Part shown: positions 25,963 through 40,351 of the stretch, in pieces
Numbering within the stretch: position 1 is the first letter of the stretch
Layout of the letters: each line of letters opens with the position of its first letter
Assembly: GCF_921293095.1 (NCBI RefSeq)
Contig: NC_060253.1
Coordinates: forward strand, 75,181,992-75,245,991
Source: Ischnura elegans
Taxonomy: Eukaryota > Arthropoda > Insecta > Odonata > Coenagrionidae
DNA: 64,000 nt
Direction of reading: 5' to 3'
Translations under genes and position numbers: made by a program
The notes under the pieces: generated by a model
What the model saw: the letters and a program-made list of their open reading frames with translations, nothing else
Told to the model about the DNA's origin: nothing
The model's database searches: none

Positions 25963-28224
25963 TTAACAGATGATCTCTGCCTTCTCTTAGGATTTTCACC
26001 GCGTCCCGGAGAGAATGCAGAGATCATCTGACCAACGCCGCGAAAATCTTCGAACCTACAGGCTTTGACAGATATCCGTCTTCAATGAGTAGTACTCTCC
26101 GAACGGGTAAATGAACCGAAAATCTGCTGAAAGTCATGACGTCACCAACTCATAAAATGTGGGCAACAAATTTCGCTTTTTATTATTTTAAAATTTTGAC
26201 ACAATGACTATTTTTCGTCATAATCTCCTTTCCCTTAAGTCTACTGAAATCTTTAAATCAATAGCGATTGCAGGTGTGAGTGAACTGGTCCATTTCCTGT
26301 GTTTATTTTGATGAAGATAAAAAAAAGAAGAGGTTTTCTCAAAACGGACTTCTGCATGGGAGAGGCATCCACTCACGTGTTCGCTTCGTGGCTTGTGATG
26401 ACGTGATAACCCCGAGGGGGACCAAAGTCAACCATTGGTGCGAGGGAGGAGAGTTGAGAGGGGATCTTTCACATTTCGTCTATTTCGGAGCTCGCGCGTG
26501 ATGGTATCGGTCGTTTCCTCCTCTCGGTCATCTGAAATTCTGGAGGGCGTAAAGAAGCGTAAACACACGAGCCTTTCATGTTTATTCCGTCGATACATCG
26601 AATTTCATTTCACGGTGACCAGAACTCGGCCGCTCGAGGCGGTGGCAAGTTTTTGGCTGTCACATTTCAGTCCCGCATAGATCAAAAATATATAGCTGAC
26701 CGTATATTGTTATATTTACCAATATAAAATGGGAGAAAATTTTTATGATGAAAATAAAACTGTTAGCTACGGAAAAAACAGCAAATTAAATACCTATACG
26801 GCCTCTGACCATTTCAATTGCCAGAAATAAACGCCTTCTCCCAAACCTATGGAAAATAGAAAACTTAAGAAACGAAAATTGAATAAAATGCCCACTTTAC
26901 CTATGAAAAATTTTAGGCCACAAATGACAGCTTTTTCATAAGCCAGTGTACTATTGACAACATTTAACGTCACGAACAAAATTATCCAAAATGCCTATTA
27001 ACTCCATTTTTTTAGTCAACTACAAACATGAATTATATTTGATTTGATTAGCATACCGATTATAACTATATTTTACATATTTGTACCCAGTGTATGTAAA
27101 CTTTTCAGATCAATTTCTCAATGATACCATTATCATTAAATTTTTCCATGAATTTATTTTACATATAAGTTAATCCGTTTTATTTGCGAGCAACTTCATT
27201 AACTAAATGAAGCAGGACGAGGTAGGTAACTCAATTTTTAATTCAAAACATATTTGTAAAGAAACAAGCAGGCTGATATATTTATTTTAAAAATGTGATA
27301 TTAACTTAATGTGTCAGATAATCATTTTCTTCGTTAGAGCGAAACGCAGTCTGCTAATCCTTGGGTTGCAGAGCGAGATCTCAGAAATCAAAATAATTTT
27401 TAACCAAACATACTCGGATCAACTGCCTTTTCAATCGCAGCATTCAAATATAGCATACGAAGAAAACTTTATCGATATAATTTATTGAGATTTTAATTGA
27501 ATTTTAATTAAACGTCATGCATGGACTGTAAACCAAATGCCTCACAGACCTTGAGACGGCACAGGGTACTTTTTGTATATTTTAAGTAAATCAAAGCGTA
27601 ACCAGGAAACGAAATCCATTTGCGTCGATAAACGCTATCCTTTACCACACAAAATGGTCAGGCATAGTCAGAAATCTTAAAGTTCCCCCAATCTTGATTA
27701 CTGTTAGATACCCTTGCTTTTTTTCACCAGTCATTGTAATGAATGAAGATAAAAATTAAGCACAGAAAGCCTGAATATAATTAAAAGGCACAGGGCCAAA
27801 AAAATAACAATGACTGGTGAAAACAAAAATGCCTTCGAAGAGTCTAAAAATCGCTCGTCAACCCTTCATATTGGAGAAAACAAGATCCACAAATCCCTTG
27901 ACCTTTTTAAAACCCCCGGTCTTAAGCAATGCTGATATCCAGCTAAGGTTAGCTACCGAGGGTATTAAAGGCACGCAGTTAAGCACATATATATGAAAAA
28001 AAGACGACAGAATACCCCTGAAAACGATTCAAAATATACTGAAAGAATGTAATATGGCACAAAATAAAAAAGATACCTTGAGCAGCATTTACTTTTATGG
28101 TTATGACAAATAATAAAGTCATGTGCAAAGTTTAAGAAACTTGTATTTAAACTGATAATTTTCATATACCAGACAATGCCATCCTATGATATAATAAAAG
28201 CTATAACTGTGGTTCTGCAATGTT

Positions 28225-28295
28225 CGGCAATGGGGACGGCCCCGCCAGGGGGAAGGGGGCGCGCGCCCCCTTCGCCCCCCATATGTATCCGCCAC
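28225..28295. mobile_element. Fragment of a GGGGGCGCGCGCCCCC-type MITE end
   Basis: A short G/C palindrome, then CCCCATATGTATCCGCC, resembles the right end of the hAT MITE family at 19.3, 23.7 and 41.7 kb. The rest is missing. Confidence 0.4.
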
Positions 28296-29714
28296 TGCGA
28301 GGGATTATTTTTATAACCAGACTAATTTAAGTTCATGAATGATAAATATGCCCTGATCGAGACTCATTAGCCATGAATAGCACATAGCTAATTGCATTGA
28401 AATTAACCTTCATTTCATGTCGCAGTAAATCAATCTCCGATTAAAAATAAAATGAGAAGTTGAATCTGCAACAAGATCAATAATACCATCCAAGGCTTGA
28501 AACAGAATAAAACGTGTCAATTCTATAGGTATAATTCTACAAGTTTTATGTTTAATTTAGTGCACTTCTGTGCTCTGACTTGAGGAAGTCAGGAAGTTTT
28601 GTATTTTATTCTCATGTCACATCAGGTCATTATTTCGAATAATAATTATCGCTGTGGAGATAGATACATCATAACACGGAAATATGAAAGCAAAAGTCAA
28701 GGAGCGCAAACTCTGTCAGGCATGAATATACTTCAACCACAAGATATTGCACGTAGGACTCTTAACATACCACCGCAGTTAAGTCTTTTACTAACATTGA
28801 ATATCTGGAGGCCTTGATGGTACCAACCAACAAGTTTAAAGCGCCGTCGCAATACGATGACTATCCAATGACCAAGTGCACGAATGGAATAATCATCTAG
28901 TTTCCTGACGAACTTCAATTCATTAATCGGATCAAAAATTCAGCGAACCACAGCAAAGGCCAACTTCCCAGCAATTTCATCAGCTTTAGTTACCCTTCGC
29001 AAATACTTCTACGTGCATGACCTTCAAGTTAGGATCCCGAATATCGTAAAAAAATGCACCCTCGAAAAAAATACTCCTTCAATTGGCATCTCGTGGATTT
29101 TAAATATTGCGACGTCAAATTTGGCACGCGTCAGCTAGGCTCGTAAATTTTACAGCCTCCCTAAAATTGTTCCCGATGAATATCCTGGCAAGCGAATAAA
29201 ATGGACACATGACTGTGCAAAGCAGCGTAACTCGGAGTCATGATGCAATTTCAACCTAATTATAACAACTCATTGCGTATCATTTATGTACTGTGAAAAA
29301 TTACCATTTAAGTTAGATAAAATGGCATTCATAAATAAATATGTAACCGATGCATCCCGCAGAACTACTTTGAATTTTCAGGAAATGGTCATGACTTCTT
29401 GAACCATTATGGAACGAATGACATGATAGACCCTTCGAGAAACCAAAATCGGTATAACCTTCCTCAAGTTTGTAAGATTTATAAAAAATAACTTGTTTGA
29501 ATAAATTTGAAAGTAATCCCATTCAGGGTATCAGTCATTCCATTAACATTCATCTCTCACTCAAATGTTTGTTAATCGTCTGAGAGTTTTGCAATCTACG
29601 GAAGAGATCATTTCATGGATTTTGTTTGCCGTATTGTTTCTTCGAATTATGAAAATTTTCAATTCCTTATTATAAATTATTTTACCGCGTAAATTATGTA
29701 TGAGACGATGTGAT

Positions 29715-29975
29715 CAAGGGCGTACCCAGGATCAAAACTAGAGGGGGGCATGCCGTGGTCGTTCACCATGTAACTCAGAAAAGGTTAAGGAAACAAAATT
29801 TCAAGAAAATTATAGCACCGCAATATTAGTTTTTTCAAATTTTTTGCTCGAAAAAATATATTTATTTTAATTCAATATTTATTACTAATAACACTTCTCT
29901 TGGATATAATAATAAATAATTTCGTTTTTAACTAATTTTACTTTTGCTTCTAGAGTTCCAGGGGGTAGGCCCATG
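29715..29975 (+). mobile_element. Second hAT-type MITE family, 8-bp target duplication
   Basis: GATGTGAT (29707-29714, 29976-29983) flanks a 261-bp AT-rich element with ends CAAGGGCGTACCCAGG and, inverted, CATGGGCCTACCCCCTGG. The duplication length and CA...GGGC ends fit hAT. Confidence 0.75.
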
Positions 29976-31317
29976 GATGTGATTGTGCCTATTCAAATTC
30001 AAAGTTCACATATTCTTATTTGGGTTATTTTATAGTTGCCCGAGAAATTTCTACATTGGTAAATATATTGGTAATATGGTTATCACTCAATCTGCAACAA
30101 TAAGCAACTCTAGTGTATTCAAGTAGATTGCGAATTCGCGTAAACAATTAAAAATAATAAAGCTTTTCAAATTTTCTTCTCTCAATTTTTCCTGACCGCT
30201 TCTGGCTGGATATTAAAAAACGGTCCCTTGAATACAGAGCCGGGATAGGAACATTTTCCTCATTCCAATGGCAAAATAAGGCCTCAATCCCATGCTGAGC
30301 AATGCGCGACTCGTGCAGATAGATAAATTACACAATCATCCTCAGGAATCTCCTCATGTTAATACCCCTATTTCAATAGAGCAACATACATTAAACTATA
30401 GCCCTATTTCCAACTTTGTGCATGAATTACATCAGAAACTTCATGAAACCTTCCCATGCGTGAATGAAGTTGGTCCTGTCCATGAAAATTGGAAACCATT
30501 CCATATCTTTAAGAATCCTTAAAATATTCTTTTCCAAAATTTGCCAGTTCAATTGCGGCGTCTGAATCTAGAGCAATTATAAGAGAAATGAGGACATTTT
30601 GTAATGAAATTTTTTCGGAACAGGTGAATTTCTAGTTTTTTAAATGTAAATTAGGAACTAAATTAGTTCTATATATTGGCAAATGAACCGCGAAACATCT
30701 ATCTTAGATAACTATTGTTACAATGAAATAAAATTTTGTTACATCTTTAAAGTAATACGTCCCCTGAATGTATCTCTGATTAGCAATACATACTCATATG
30801 CATTAACACATGCAGTACCTACGTGAGCTGTAAAACTCATTCACGCCAAACCGCCTACTGTAGTGAAAACCCTGCCAATTTTAAAGGTCCCACAAGTGAA
30901 TCACCAAGACAGACAGGAGCAACAATGAACATAGCGTCCCACACTCGAACAACGCGAGAGGAAAAAAAAGAGCATTTTTAACGCCTGGCAGCTCTACCGC
31001 GTATGATTCACGACGCGGTTCTCCGAGGGTGCAAGGGAGCAGGGATGGAGGGTGACCTTTGATATTGAGTTCCCTTAGATATTCCCGCGTCGCGTAACGT
31101 TTGGACAGAATTGCATCACATGACGAACTTGACATGGTACGGTGCGCGAAGTCGGAAGACGTTCGTGCGACACAATTCAGTCTTTTGGCCACTTAACATA
31201 TGGGGAACGAAAATGCACGTCATCAAGGTGCATGTTTTTTTTCAATCAGCCGAGCGTTGTTTTTTTTATAAGAGTACGGGCTCTCTTTCCGCCAAGCAGT
31301 CATTCATTCACGTAATT

Positions 31318-31362
31318 CACGGTTTTACACGATGAATTTTAAAATGAACGCGTAAAACCGTG
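31318..31362. repeat. Near-perfect palindrome CACGGTTTTAC...GTAAAACCGTG
   Basis: A 14-bp stem with one mismatch (CACGGTTTTACACG / CGCGTAAAACCGTG) around ATTTTAAAAT, itself a palindrome. A half copy lies at 33579-33613 (ATTTTAAAATGCATCGCGTA...CCGTG). Probably the end-to-end remains of a small inverted-repeat element. Confidence 0.45.
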
Positions 31363-34300
31363 TATCCACGATAATTAAACAAATGATGACGTAAACTTTA
31401 TTCAAGGAACCTGGTTGGCGAAAAAGGAGAATATTCCAGAATGACAACGTTCATATCTATGACCGCTTAGGCAGGAGATGATGTTTTGACAGCACGGTGC
31501 GAGAAAAATAAAAAGGCGAAACAAAACAAACTTAGCATTCCATTGGAAAAATATCTCAGTTTTTATCATACGAGTATTAACATCGCTGCATTTTATCCGA
31601 TAAACAAATTGTAATTACGATATGTCAAGAATCGTTTTTATCGTGTAAGCCGTTTGCAAAGTCGCGCGAATAGTTCAAACAGGTGGAACAGTGTGGGAAT
31701 CCAACAGTATTTTCCAGGAAAATTCTACTGTGTCGTTCTACGATGCGAATGGATTAAATTTTTAGAGTAACGGATTGTAATTATATTATTCCACTCTAAA
31801 TGAAACCATAATGGATGTTGATGTATCGTAAAAGAGTGATCGTTTACAGCAAACGGACAATTCGTTGTAACAACTATTAGGGTAACCTATCAACAAAATT
31901 ATAATCACAGACCTGCATAGATCCGTTCTATTGCATTGAATCAACCAAAATACACTACTTTTTAAAGTAAGTAATCCATTTTCCTTTTTCCATCCCTAAA
32001 CATATTATGCATCTTAATTTAATTATTTTTGTGCAATTTGTGGAATTTTGCTGACAATTTTGAAATTCACGAATATGAACAAATCACTTTCACCATTTGG
32101 AAAACCATGACTTTTTCAAAATCATTTATAATCATTCCTTCCGGAGATAAGGAACAGATATCATTACTCTTGATCTAAAATAAAAGTCATTTATCATCGC
32201 ATTCTCCCAGATTTCATACTTACTTGTCTCAGCCGTTCTGATAAATTGTCGGCCAAATGAAAACTAATCGCCGAGAAGACCATTTTTTTGACAGCAACTC
32301 TCTCAGTTGGAAAATATAAAAGAAGCTAAAGACTGTGGGTGCTATGGACTATCCTAGTATTTTATCCCTTAAATTGTAATTATATTGTATTGTGTAAGCC
32401 GTTCGGAAAATTGTGCCCACCACTTTGAACCCAAAAAATAACAACTTAATCCGCTTAAGGAGATTTTGCGAGGAAGAAAAATACTCTTTTGGTCTTGAGT
32501 GACTACAAAAGGGGTATTTAGAACTGATTTAGAATATGCGCGCATAAATTCTCAATGAAAATCAATAGAACTTCAAGCATAACGAAAAATTTCAGCAGCA
32601 AGTTACTAATACGTAGAGAACAGGAAAGCATACATTCCACCGATATAACCCTCTTGCCGTCAAATAAGATGAGTAAATGAGATGTACAGACGGAATTCAG
32701 CGATTGAATAAAGTATCAGCGAGCTAAAATTTCCAGTTATAAGAATAATATGTAATACACGGAATTACCCATGTTTCCCAAATGAAAAAGTTGTGTAAAT
32801 TTGAAAATATTTATTATAATACTGAGAAGACTGGGACACCCGCTTCACATTTTCCTTTAGTTATCTGTCAAGCAAGTTGGTTTAATAGTAACAAATACAT
32901 AAAATCTAAAGCTAAGTACATTTTGAATTAAATTTAAAGGACTACGACCAGTAAAGAAGAAGGAAAACCCAGCATATTCGTAACGGAATAACCGCAGAAT
33001 TAGCGACGAGCCTCAATGTAAATGAGTAATAAAATATACTTCATTTTTTACGTTAATTTGGAATTTTCATTAATTTAAAAGAACCTTTATTATCATCAAC
33101 ATAAGTCAACAATCCTAAGACTGGTTTCACGCAGCTCTCCACTCCCATCCGCTAGCCTTTTTAAAGAGATGATAGTACATTATGAACTCTAGCCAATCAC
33201 AAACTGACGATCTTGCCCATTATTTAAGGTAAAAAAGCTGTAGCTTTTTTCACGCAAAAACAGATATACTATATCGTATTTAAAGGCATATTGAAGAAAT
33301 TACTCAGTAAATTCCGTGTAAATTTCAGTAGGAGCGCAGATGACACACTTCCTTTTCGGAAAAGAATACCTACCTTTTCACAAATATAGGTAATTCAAAA
33401 ATAAGAGGGTTAAAAATAGCTGAAACTTAGGTAAAATTAAACACTAAATGCCTAAAATTCATCGCTCAATTTTTCAATAGGTGTTGGTAGTATTATTAAA
33501 CATTAATAAAGTTTGATAATAGAGCATGAAGACCATTTTACAATAAGCATAATATTGCAAAACCTGATGCACGTCCGAATGTGCATTTTAAAATGCATCG
33601 CGTAAAGCCGTGAATTTTATTGTCTCCTGTGTGCTAATATTAGTAACCACGGCGTCAAAAATAGCCCCTGCACATCTGATAGAGAAAAAAACCTCCAATT
33701 TGAAGAAAATCAATCTCACCCTTTGAAAAATGGTCTCTAAAACTTTAGTAAAACATTAAATCACATTCTCTTTCAATTGAGAATGAAAATACCAAAAATT
33801 TCAACTGTTTTATCTCGAAGTCTTACTACGTAATTGCAAATGGAAAGTAAGATACGCGAAACTTGTTGCTACAGAAAAAATATAGCGTGACTTGACCAGC
33901 GTAAGTGAAATGAGTACTGGTCTTCTGCGTGCAGGATCAATAAGAGGAAGCAAGGCGTGAAAGCGAAAGGAAGATAGGGAATGCGGAGGGAACATGGGAC
34001 CAGGGGAACCAAGGACATGCCTAAGGCCGCTTCATTCAACGAAAAACTCATTGAGCGGCGCTCCGGTTACGTAAGGGAGTCGATTCGGGAAAGTAGGATA
34101 GGGGTTTTTCGCGGTGGTAGCTGTAGGTAGTTCGCTCCCAGAGGTCCCAGGTTCGAATTTTAGGAAAATCAGCGATATTTGGGAGAAATCTCGAGATCCC
34201 ACTTTTACGGTTTAGGTACTCACTGAGATAAGGATGGCAGAAATGAAATGCAAGGAACAGATTTGCGTGAAAATGTTCATAACCCTTAATTTTAATAGAG

Positions 34301-36224
34301 CTCATGAATGATAGTAAAAAATTACAATTATTTCTTTATATAGTGTCCATTTTTTTACGATAGCCTGAGAAAATAAGACAAATTTATTCATAACTCATTT
34401 ATTTGTGCGGATTTTATCTTCTGAAAGAATAATAATACTAGAAAAATGACTAATATTAAATGATGCCCATAAAAGTATCTTAAAGAGGGAAAAAAAAGAA
34501 AAAATACAAAATGTTTTTTTTTTTCGAGGTGTGATACGATCCTAAATGAATGTCCGGCTAAAACTATTACCCAACCTCGAATGCAACTGGAGGGAGAAAC
34601 CTCCTCTGTTTAACCCAGTTTCACTTTTACAATTAAAACTGCAGTTAAAATAGAATTAAGATTCGATAAAGGTCTAGCACAGTAGGTACAGTAATTGTAA
34701 CAGGAATATCGCTGAATCAAATATGTAATAATCAAGTCTTAACTATTAGATACTTAATTGGCTGAAAGCCGTAAGATACATTGTTGTGAACTATACTCCC
34801 ATTGAGAATAAACTAAAATGGTAACCTTCCACACAATTTTATTTACTAAAGTACCGACCCATTTGTCGATATCGATCCATCATGTAATTTGTCACCTAAG
34901 GAGAACATAGAAATGAATGTGAAAACCCATGTATAAAATACCAATCTTAAACTCAATTGAATAATTAGAAAATATAATTGGCGAGTCGACCTACTCGTAT
35001 GAATTCTTAATTTCGTAAGGAAATGCTCTGACGGTCACAACCATAGAAAATATCTAGACAAATCCCTAGAGGCATAATGCATTGGTTTGACCTCTCATCC
35101 CCCGAAAACGTCTCTTCTCCCCAATGCAAGAAGACATGGGGTTGGACCCCCGTCCCACCACCGTTCGCCCTTTATGTAGGGCAACTTGGCTGATCGATCC
35201 GAAAGGACCGTGAGGTAGGACATTGGCCCGGGCGCTTATAATATGGGTCATGCGAGAGAGCAATGCCCCAAATTCACCGCGAACAAGAAGCAAGTAAGGG
35301 CGGTTGGAGCACACTTGAGTGACATCCTTGTGGCGAGAAATGTGCATAAAACCGATAACAACACCTCAAAAATAAACCTCAATCCTCCGACCCACTCCGA
35401 TCGCGAGATCCGCAGAAACCCCGCCAACGTTTAGAGAGGGCCAGAATCCGATTAAGGAAGGCTATCTCGCCAGCGCATCAATTCCGTATTCTCTTGACCC
35501 CGAATGACGTTGATGACTTCAACCCAAAATAATACTTAAAAACTCTAATTTAATACCAAAAAGAAACATCAAGGATCTCCAATAATATCCTGTATCTCCT
35601 ATTAAAAAAATTAAAGATAAATTCAAGTCTAAACCTCGCAATAAAAGATTACAGGCACAAGTAGACTCCGGATGACTACCAAAAGCAACATCAAAGTGCA
35701 TCGAAGATTAATACTAAATAAATATATAGATGAAAAACTAAAAGAAAAAATGTTCTTATCTCTTTAATCGAAACATTTTCATCTCGTGTGATAAAAATAC
35801 TAGGTCGTGGGTTTTAATGCAAACCGAATAGAAAAAATAATCCCTAATTAATTTAATAACTTGAGAAATAGGCAATTGCCCAAACTCTCAGAGAAATACC
35901 CTAGAGTATGAAAATGTAAATAGGCTAACGACGTAAGTATTGAGTGAGGACAACACACCTTCAGTCGATAGCCCCAGTTCAAGGGCAGGGGAATTTATTT
36001 CCTTGTATGGTTCGAATTAGTAAACTCTGAGCTCCATTAGTTACAGCAGAAAAACACTAGCAAACGTGAATTATAGACCAAACGCGTACTGGGACATGAA
36101 GTGTCTTAACCACGGTGAAACACGCGTAAACGTGCATTATACCGTACACACCCAATTAAAGTCTGCAATCAGACGAATAAAGAGAACTTCGCGATGCAAA
36201 AACCCGCGGAAAAAAATAAAACCC

Positions 36225-36297
36225 AATGGCCTGGACTCGAACCAGGATCCCGTAAAATCGAGGTCTCGAATCATCTCTCCTAAGTCCACGCGGAAAA
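36225..36297 (-). repeat. tRNA-like sequence, probable SINE head or tRNA pseudogene
   Basis: Minus strand: CCTGGTTCGAGTCCAGG forms a perfect 5-bp T-stem with a 7-nt loop. Upstream, TTAGGAGAGATGATTCGAGA is a weak D-arm, then CTCGATTTTACGGG. The acceptor ends do not pair well. Confidence 0.4.
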
Positions 36298-39200
36298 AGA
36301 TCAACGTTGAGTTTTTTTCTCTGCGCGCATTCGCCAGAGACGACTTCAAGATTTAGTCAACCTTTAAAGTTTACTTTAGTTCGCGGTTTTTTAGCATAAA
36401 TTTGAACTTCATACTTTTATCCGACCCGAAAGACTGAATTCGAATTATATGTACTGGTGTTAAAATACACGAGAGTACGCTAAAGAAGAGTGGTCGATTC
36501 CAGCTAAAACCCATAAGCTTAAAAATAATTTATCACTTTTCCATAGCCCTCCAGCTGTTAGAGAGGATGGGTCATCACCCCTTTGCAATTCGAGTTTTGT
36601 AATTTTTACACATCTTTTGCTTGAAAATTCAGCACCCATCCTAAAATTTTCAGGGTACGTAGGGTGGATTTCAGGCATTTATGACTCAAATATATCCTTT
36701 GTACCGAAAACAAAATGATTTTATAACTGAGAAAATAATAAGGCGCATTTCAAAATTTGAGAAACAGGCAAATATATGGCAAGAACATGGTATATTCCCT
36801 GAAAATTTCAAGACGATGACTGAAGGTTTTAACAGACAATACCTCACCTCTTATTTGGGATTCGCAAAACTTTACGCACTCGAAGGATACACTAGAGCTC
36901 ATTGTCAGTGGTTCGTTATATAAACTTAACTAAACTTATACACTTATACATACTGATAACAATTTAAACAGCGACAAACTCTACGTAATGTAAAACTCGT
37001 ATCATAACCAAGATAGACACTTAAAATATACGCACCATAGTTGTTAGATCGCCGGATTCACTAGACGGAAACGTTAATGTCGCATCAGACGTAACATTTC
37101 GGATAAATTGAGAAAGACTATCATAGAAAAATAGAAATAGTCCTCATTACTGTATAAATTCATTAGCATTTCCAGAAAAAATTAAATTTTGATTAAAATC
37201 AAAATAAAGGAAAACGATAACTCAACAGTCTAAACTATAATAAAACCTATTCCTCGATCTGGAAGATTCGATTAAGTAGTTTCATGGAATATGCTCTAAA
37301 TTCTGAGAAAACAAAAGATCGTTATAAAAGAATTCAAATCCAACTGCTCGCGAAAGGATGATTTTTCAAAAATAATCATTACAAAAATTTTGTATTGATT
37401 ATCTGCGCATTCCTTCACAGCGAAAAACACTTCCTTTACGTTTGCATGAACTCCACAGCGAATTCGCTCTTGAAGTGCGTATTTTTATCAACCTTGAGCC
37501 ATTTCCTGAATTTTCTACCTCAATTACTACGCCACGTCGAGCCAGAACGTTAGCCCATAGCCTTAGGACTTCATATCCAATTCATACATCTGCGAGTGAG
37601 TGAGTGTGAGTGACCAGATTTGTTTTCTAACAATGGGCGCCCGTAAAACTGAGTAAAAATAATCATAACTACATCATATACGATTAGCTAAAAGCTAGAG
37701 AAAAGGCATTATATAAATAATTTTAAGTGTAGGTACTCTGCTCCTGCAGAATGCTAATGCTAAAAATTAAAATGCTTCTCGAAAGATAAGGGTGACATTA
37801 TTAGTGCGATCGCTCTCACATATAAGGTCAGACCAATTTGCCCCATTTTACTAAAACTTACTATCTCATCGCCATTATTAAAATTAAAAAGGTTATGATG
37901 CATGCCCCATTATACTCAAACTTATTATGTCCAGTAATGACACTTTTTTAAACATGAATACCATGGGCAATCACGCATACGACTTGGTTTCTTTGGGCAT
38001 GGCCTGGGGTGTTAATCCCAAACTTTGCCATACCATGCTTCGGTGTTAACGATGCCAGCTATGGCTCTACCAATGAAAATCCATCATTTTATCATTGCTC
38101 ACACATACACATCACTAATCCCAAAGTATTGGATGCCAAAGTATGTGAATTACCCCGCCATCAAAGATTTAACATTTTCGCCTGACCCTTTAGCTACGTA
38201 ACCGGGTCTCAGTAGATATTTTGTAAAAAGAAATGCAATCAATTATCAAATCCTGCTAGAGATGTTTTTTTACTTAAAGAATAAGGACTGAAATTTGGAA
38301 AGAATTAATAAAATTTCCAAAAAAAAGCGGGAAAGCAAAATTCGAGAGGCAGCAAACTCGAATATTTTGACAGGAATTCTGAATGTTTCTTTACCCGATA
38401 AAATTCATACATAATCAAAATTAGCGATCACACCTTGATACGCAAACCAAGCAGATAAAAACCAGAAGTATATAGCATTCTAACCGCTACATTTTAAGTA
38501 AGGATGTAATTTTTTCCGGAATGTTGCCATGAAATAGAAGATAAGTGACTATCATAAAAACAATTATCATAAATAGAATCAGTAGAACAGCATTAAAAAG
38601 CACGATATGTCAAAGGCTAGCAGAGAGTTTTCACCCCAAAACTATCATACATATTCAGGAGCGTACGTCATAACCACGAAAACAGAATAGCACTTCAACA
38701 CCTGACTATACAAAAACATTTTTCTTCCGCTCATTATACCCGGAATAGACATGAAAAGCGGTCGCTCATGATGTCAGGTCACCATCGGTCAATTTGAAAA
38801 ATTATATTTACTGGTTACGACAAGTGTATTTGAGATTATGACACAAACATATTTCCGTAACAGAATAAAATATTTCTCCACAAAGTAAAAACCACCTATA
38901 GTCCTCAGCACATGAAGAAAGACTGCTGCACTGATTAGTACGAAAATAAATATTTCAATTTTCATTTGAATATCGCCAAACCTGAGAGCCAAGTCATGAA
39001 TATCGTGATTCAATGACACGGTAGCAGACAGTAGGTTGCCTTGGAAACGTCTTGCAGCAGCACGTAAGATAGCAAGGAAATCCTAACTTGATAGAAACTG
39101 ACATCGATGAAAAACCGTAATAATGGACTCATGCTTTAACGTAATGTATGACAGCTTGGGCGGAGGCATATAGTTCAGTTCTGCATAATACCTTATTACA

Positions 39201-39511
39201 ATCCATACCCCACAACCAGAAACTCTCATGAGACAACATCACTTTCGCTGAATAGAGATAGAAATTGCAACAAGTCATAAAATTCACTAATGTACCGAAT
39301 ATTCACAGTTATCCCTTTGGGCTCGGGCAGCAAGTTTAAAAATGTCTCAGCAATAGAACACAACTGACATCGCTAATGGCATACGACTCAAAAGACAGTG
39401 CAACTAAAACACCATATCACACAGATGTCATGCTGTTTCTAAACACATCAACACAGCAAGTCAATTCTACGGTTCGACATCTCATATAATAACAAGCAAA
39501 AAACTACTCAC

Positions 39512-39760
39512 CTTAGGGTTGAATGAAATGTCGTCCGAGAGTCGAAGGTACTCCCTGTTATTCTACCAGTATTCGTGCCCAACAGTATCCCGATTCGAAC
39601 CCCGCGAGTGTTGCCGGCTAGGTGTGATGTGCGCGGCAGGAGCAGAAACCCACTGCTCCCGCCAAGGACGAAGGAAGGTCGCGAGTAGACTGCCTCTTCG
39701 CCCCGCAGCAGCTCTCTCTAGCAGACGACGCGCGCTTCAACAGAGAGAAAGCGGTCATCT
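39512..39760 (-). promoter_or_regulatory. GC-rich block with minus-strand splice donor: possible first exon and divergent promoter
   Basis: In AT-rich surroundings this block is rich in G, C and CpG. Read on the minus strand it ends CTAAG|GTGAGTAG, an ideal 5' splice site, with its exon side at 39512. That is what a non-coding first exon looks like. The DIPK1 start codon lies about 600 bp to the right on the opposite strand, so the interval could be a bidirectional promoter. No TATA box or initiator was identified, and no downstream exon is tied to it, although the candidate exon at 14.7-15.1 kb is on the same strand. This is inference. Confidence 0.3.
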
Positions 39761-40351
39761 AAAAGAATCAAGATTATTAATTTCCTCAATATTTTAAATA
39801 AAAAATGATTCAATAAAAATTTTAATATGATTATAAAGGTTTAGAGACCTTATATTGTTGATCAATGAAGGGCATCGATGCCGATTTGAGTCGATTTTCC
39901 TGGTTCTATAAATTGATCCTCGAAAATGTCAAAGTGATAAAGCAATAGAACCCTTTATATCGCGTGGTAACCTATTCTTCTTGGTCCTTAGACTCCTTCG
40001 AAGTTGATTATAACAAAAATCCAATCCAGAAATACGAGAAATACCATCCAAATTTCGTATTATGAGTATCGTATGTCACTTGTATTTTGATTTGTAGTAA
40101 ACCTTCTCACCGCTGGCAGCACTAGCAAGGGATGTCTGCAAAAAATTTAATGTGCTGAAAAAGGGTCTGTTAAGTATAATTTGTGAATGAAACTACCAGT
40201 TGCCTGTTAAGCATTAAAATAAGTATCTTTACTTACGCCTTTATGAATTTGCATCTGATGTTTTAAAAAAATATGAGGAATTATGTTACCGTAGACTGAG
40301 GTATTTGGAAATGCGATTTCCGCCGTCTAGTATTTCGGTGTCCTTTACCCT

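Larger units (their letters stand above)
29990..39500. other. Mostly AT-rich DNA, no gene recognised
   Basis: Apart from the palindromes at 31.3 and 33.6 kb and the tRNA-like sequence at 36.2 kb, nothing is supported. A weak B-box (AGGTTCGAAT) lies at about 34151, and a 60-bp imperfect duplication (TGCCCCATT...TACT.AAACTTA) lies at about 37850 and 37900. If the donor at 39.5 kb is real, this may be a long intron. Confidence 0.4.

Noticed and set aside
30881-31192. 103-codon minus open frame
   Set aside because: Crosses a GC-rich patch, no recognisable domain, no start or splice support.
35235-35300. YNMGHAREQCPKF, resembling a gag zinc knuckle
   Set aside because: The two upstream cysteines of a CCHC knuckle are absent and the neighbourhood shows no retroelement domain.
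36681-36923. 80-codon plus open frame (MTQIYPLYRKQND...)
   Set aside because: No family, no splice signals, length within chance for AT-rich DNA.
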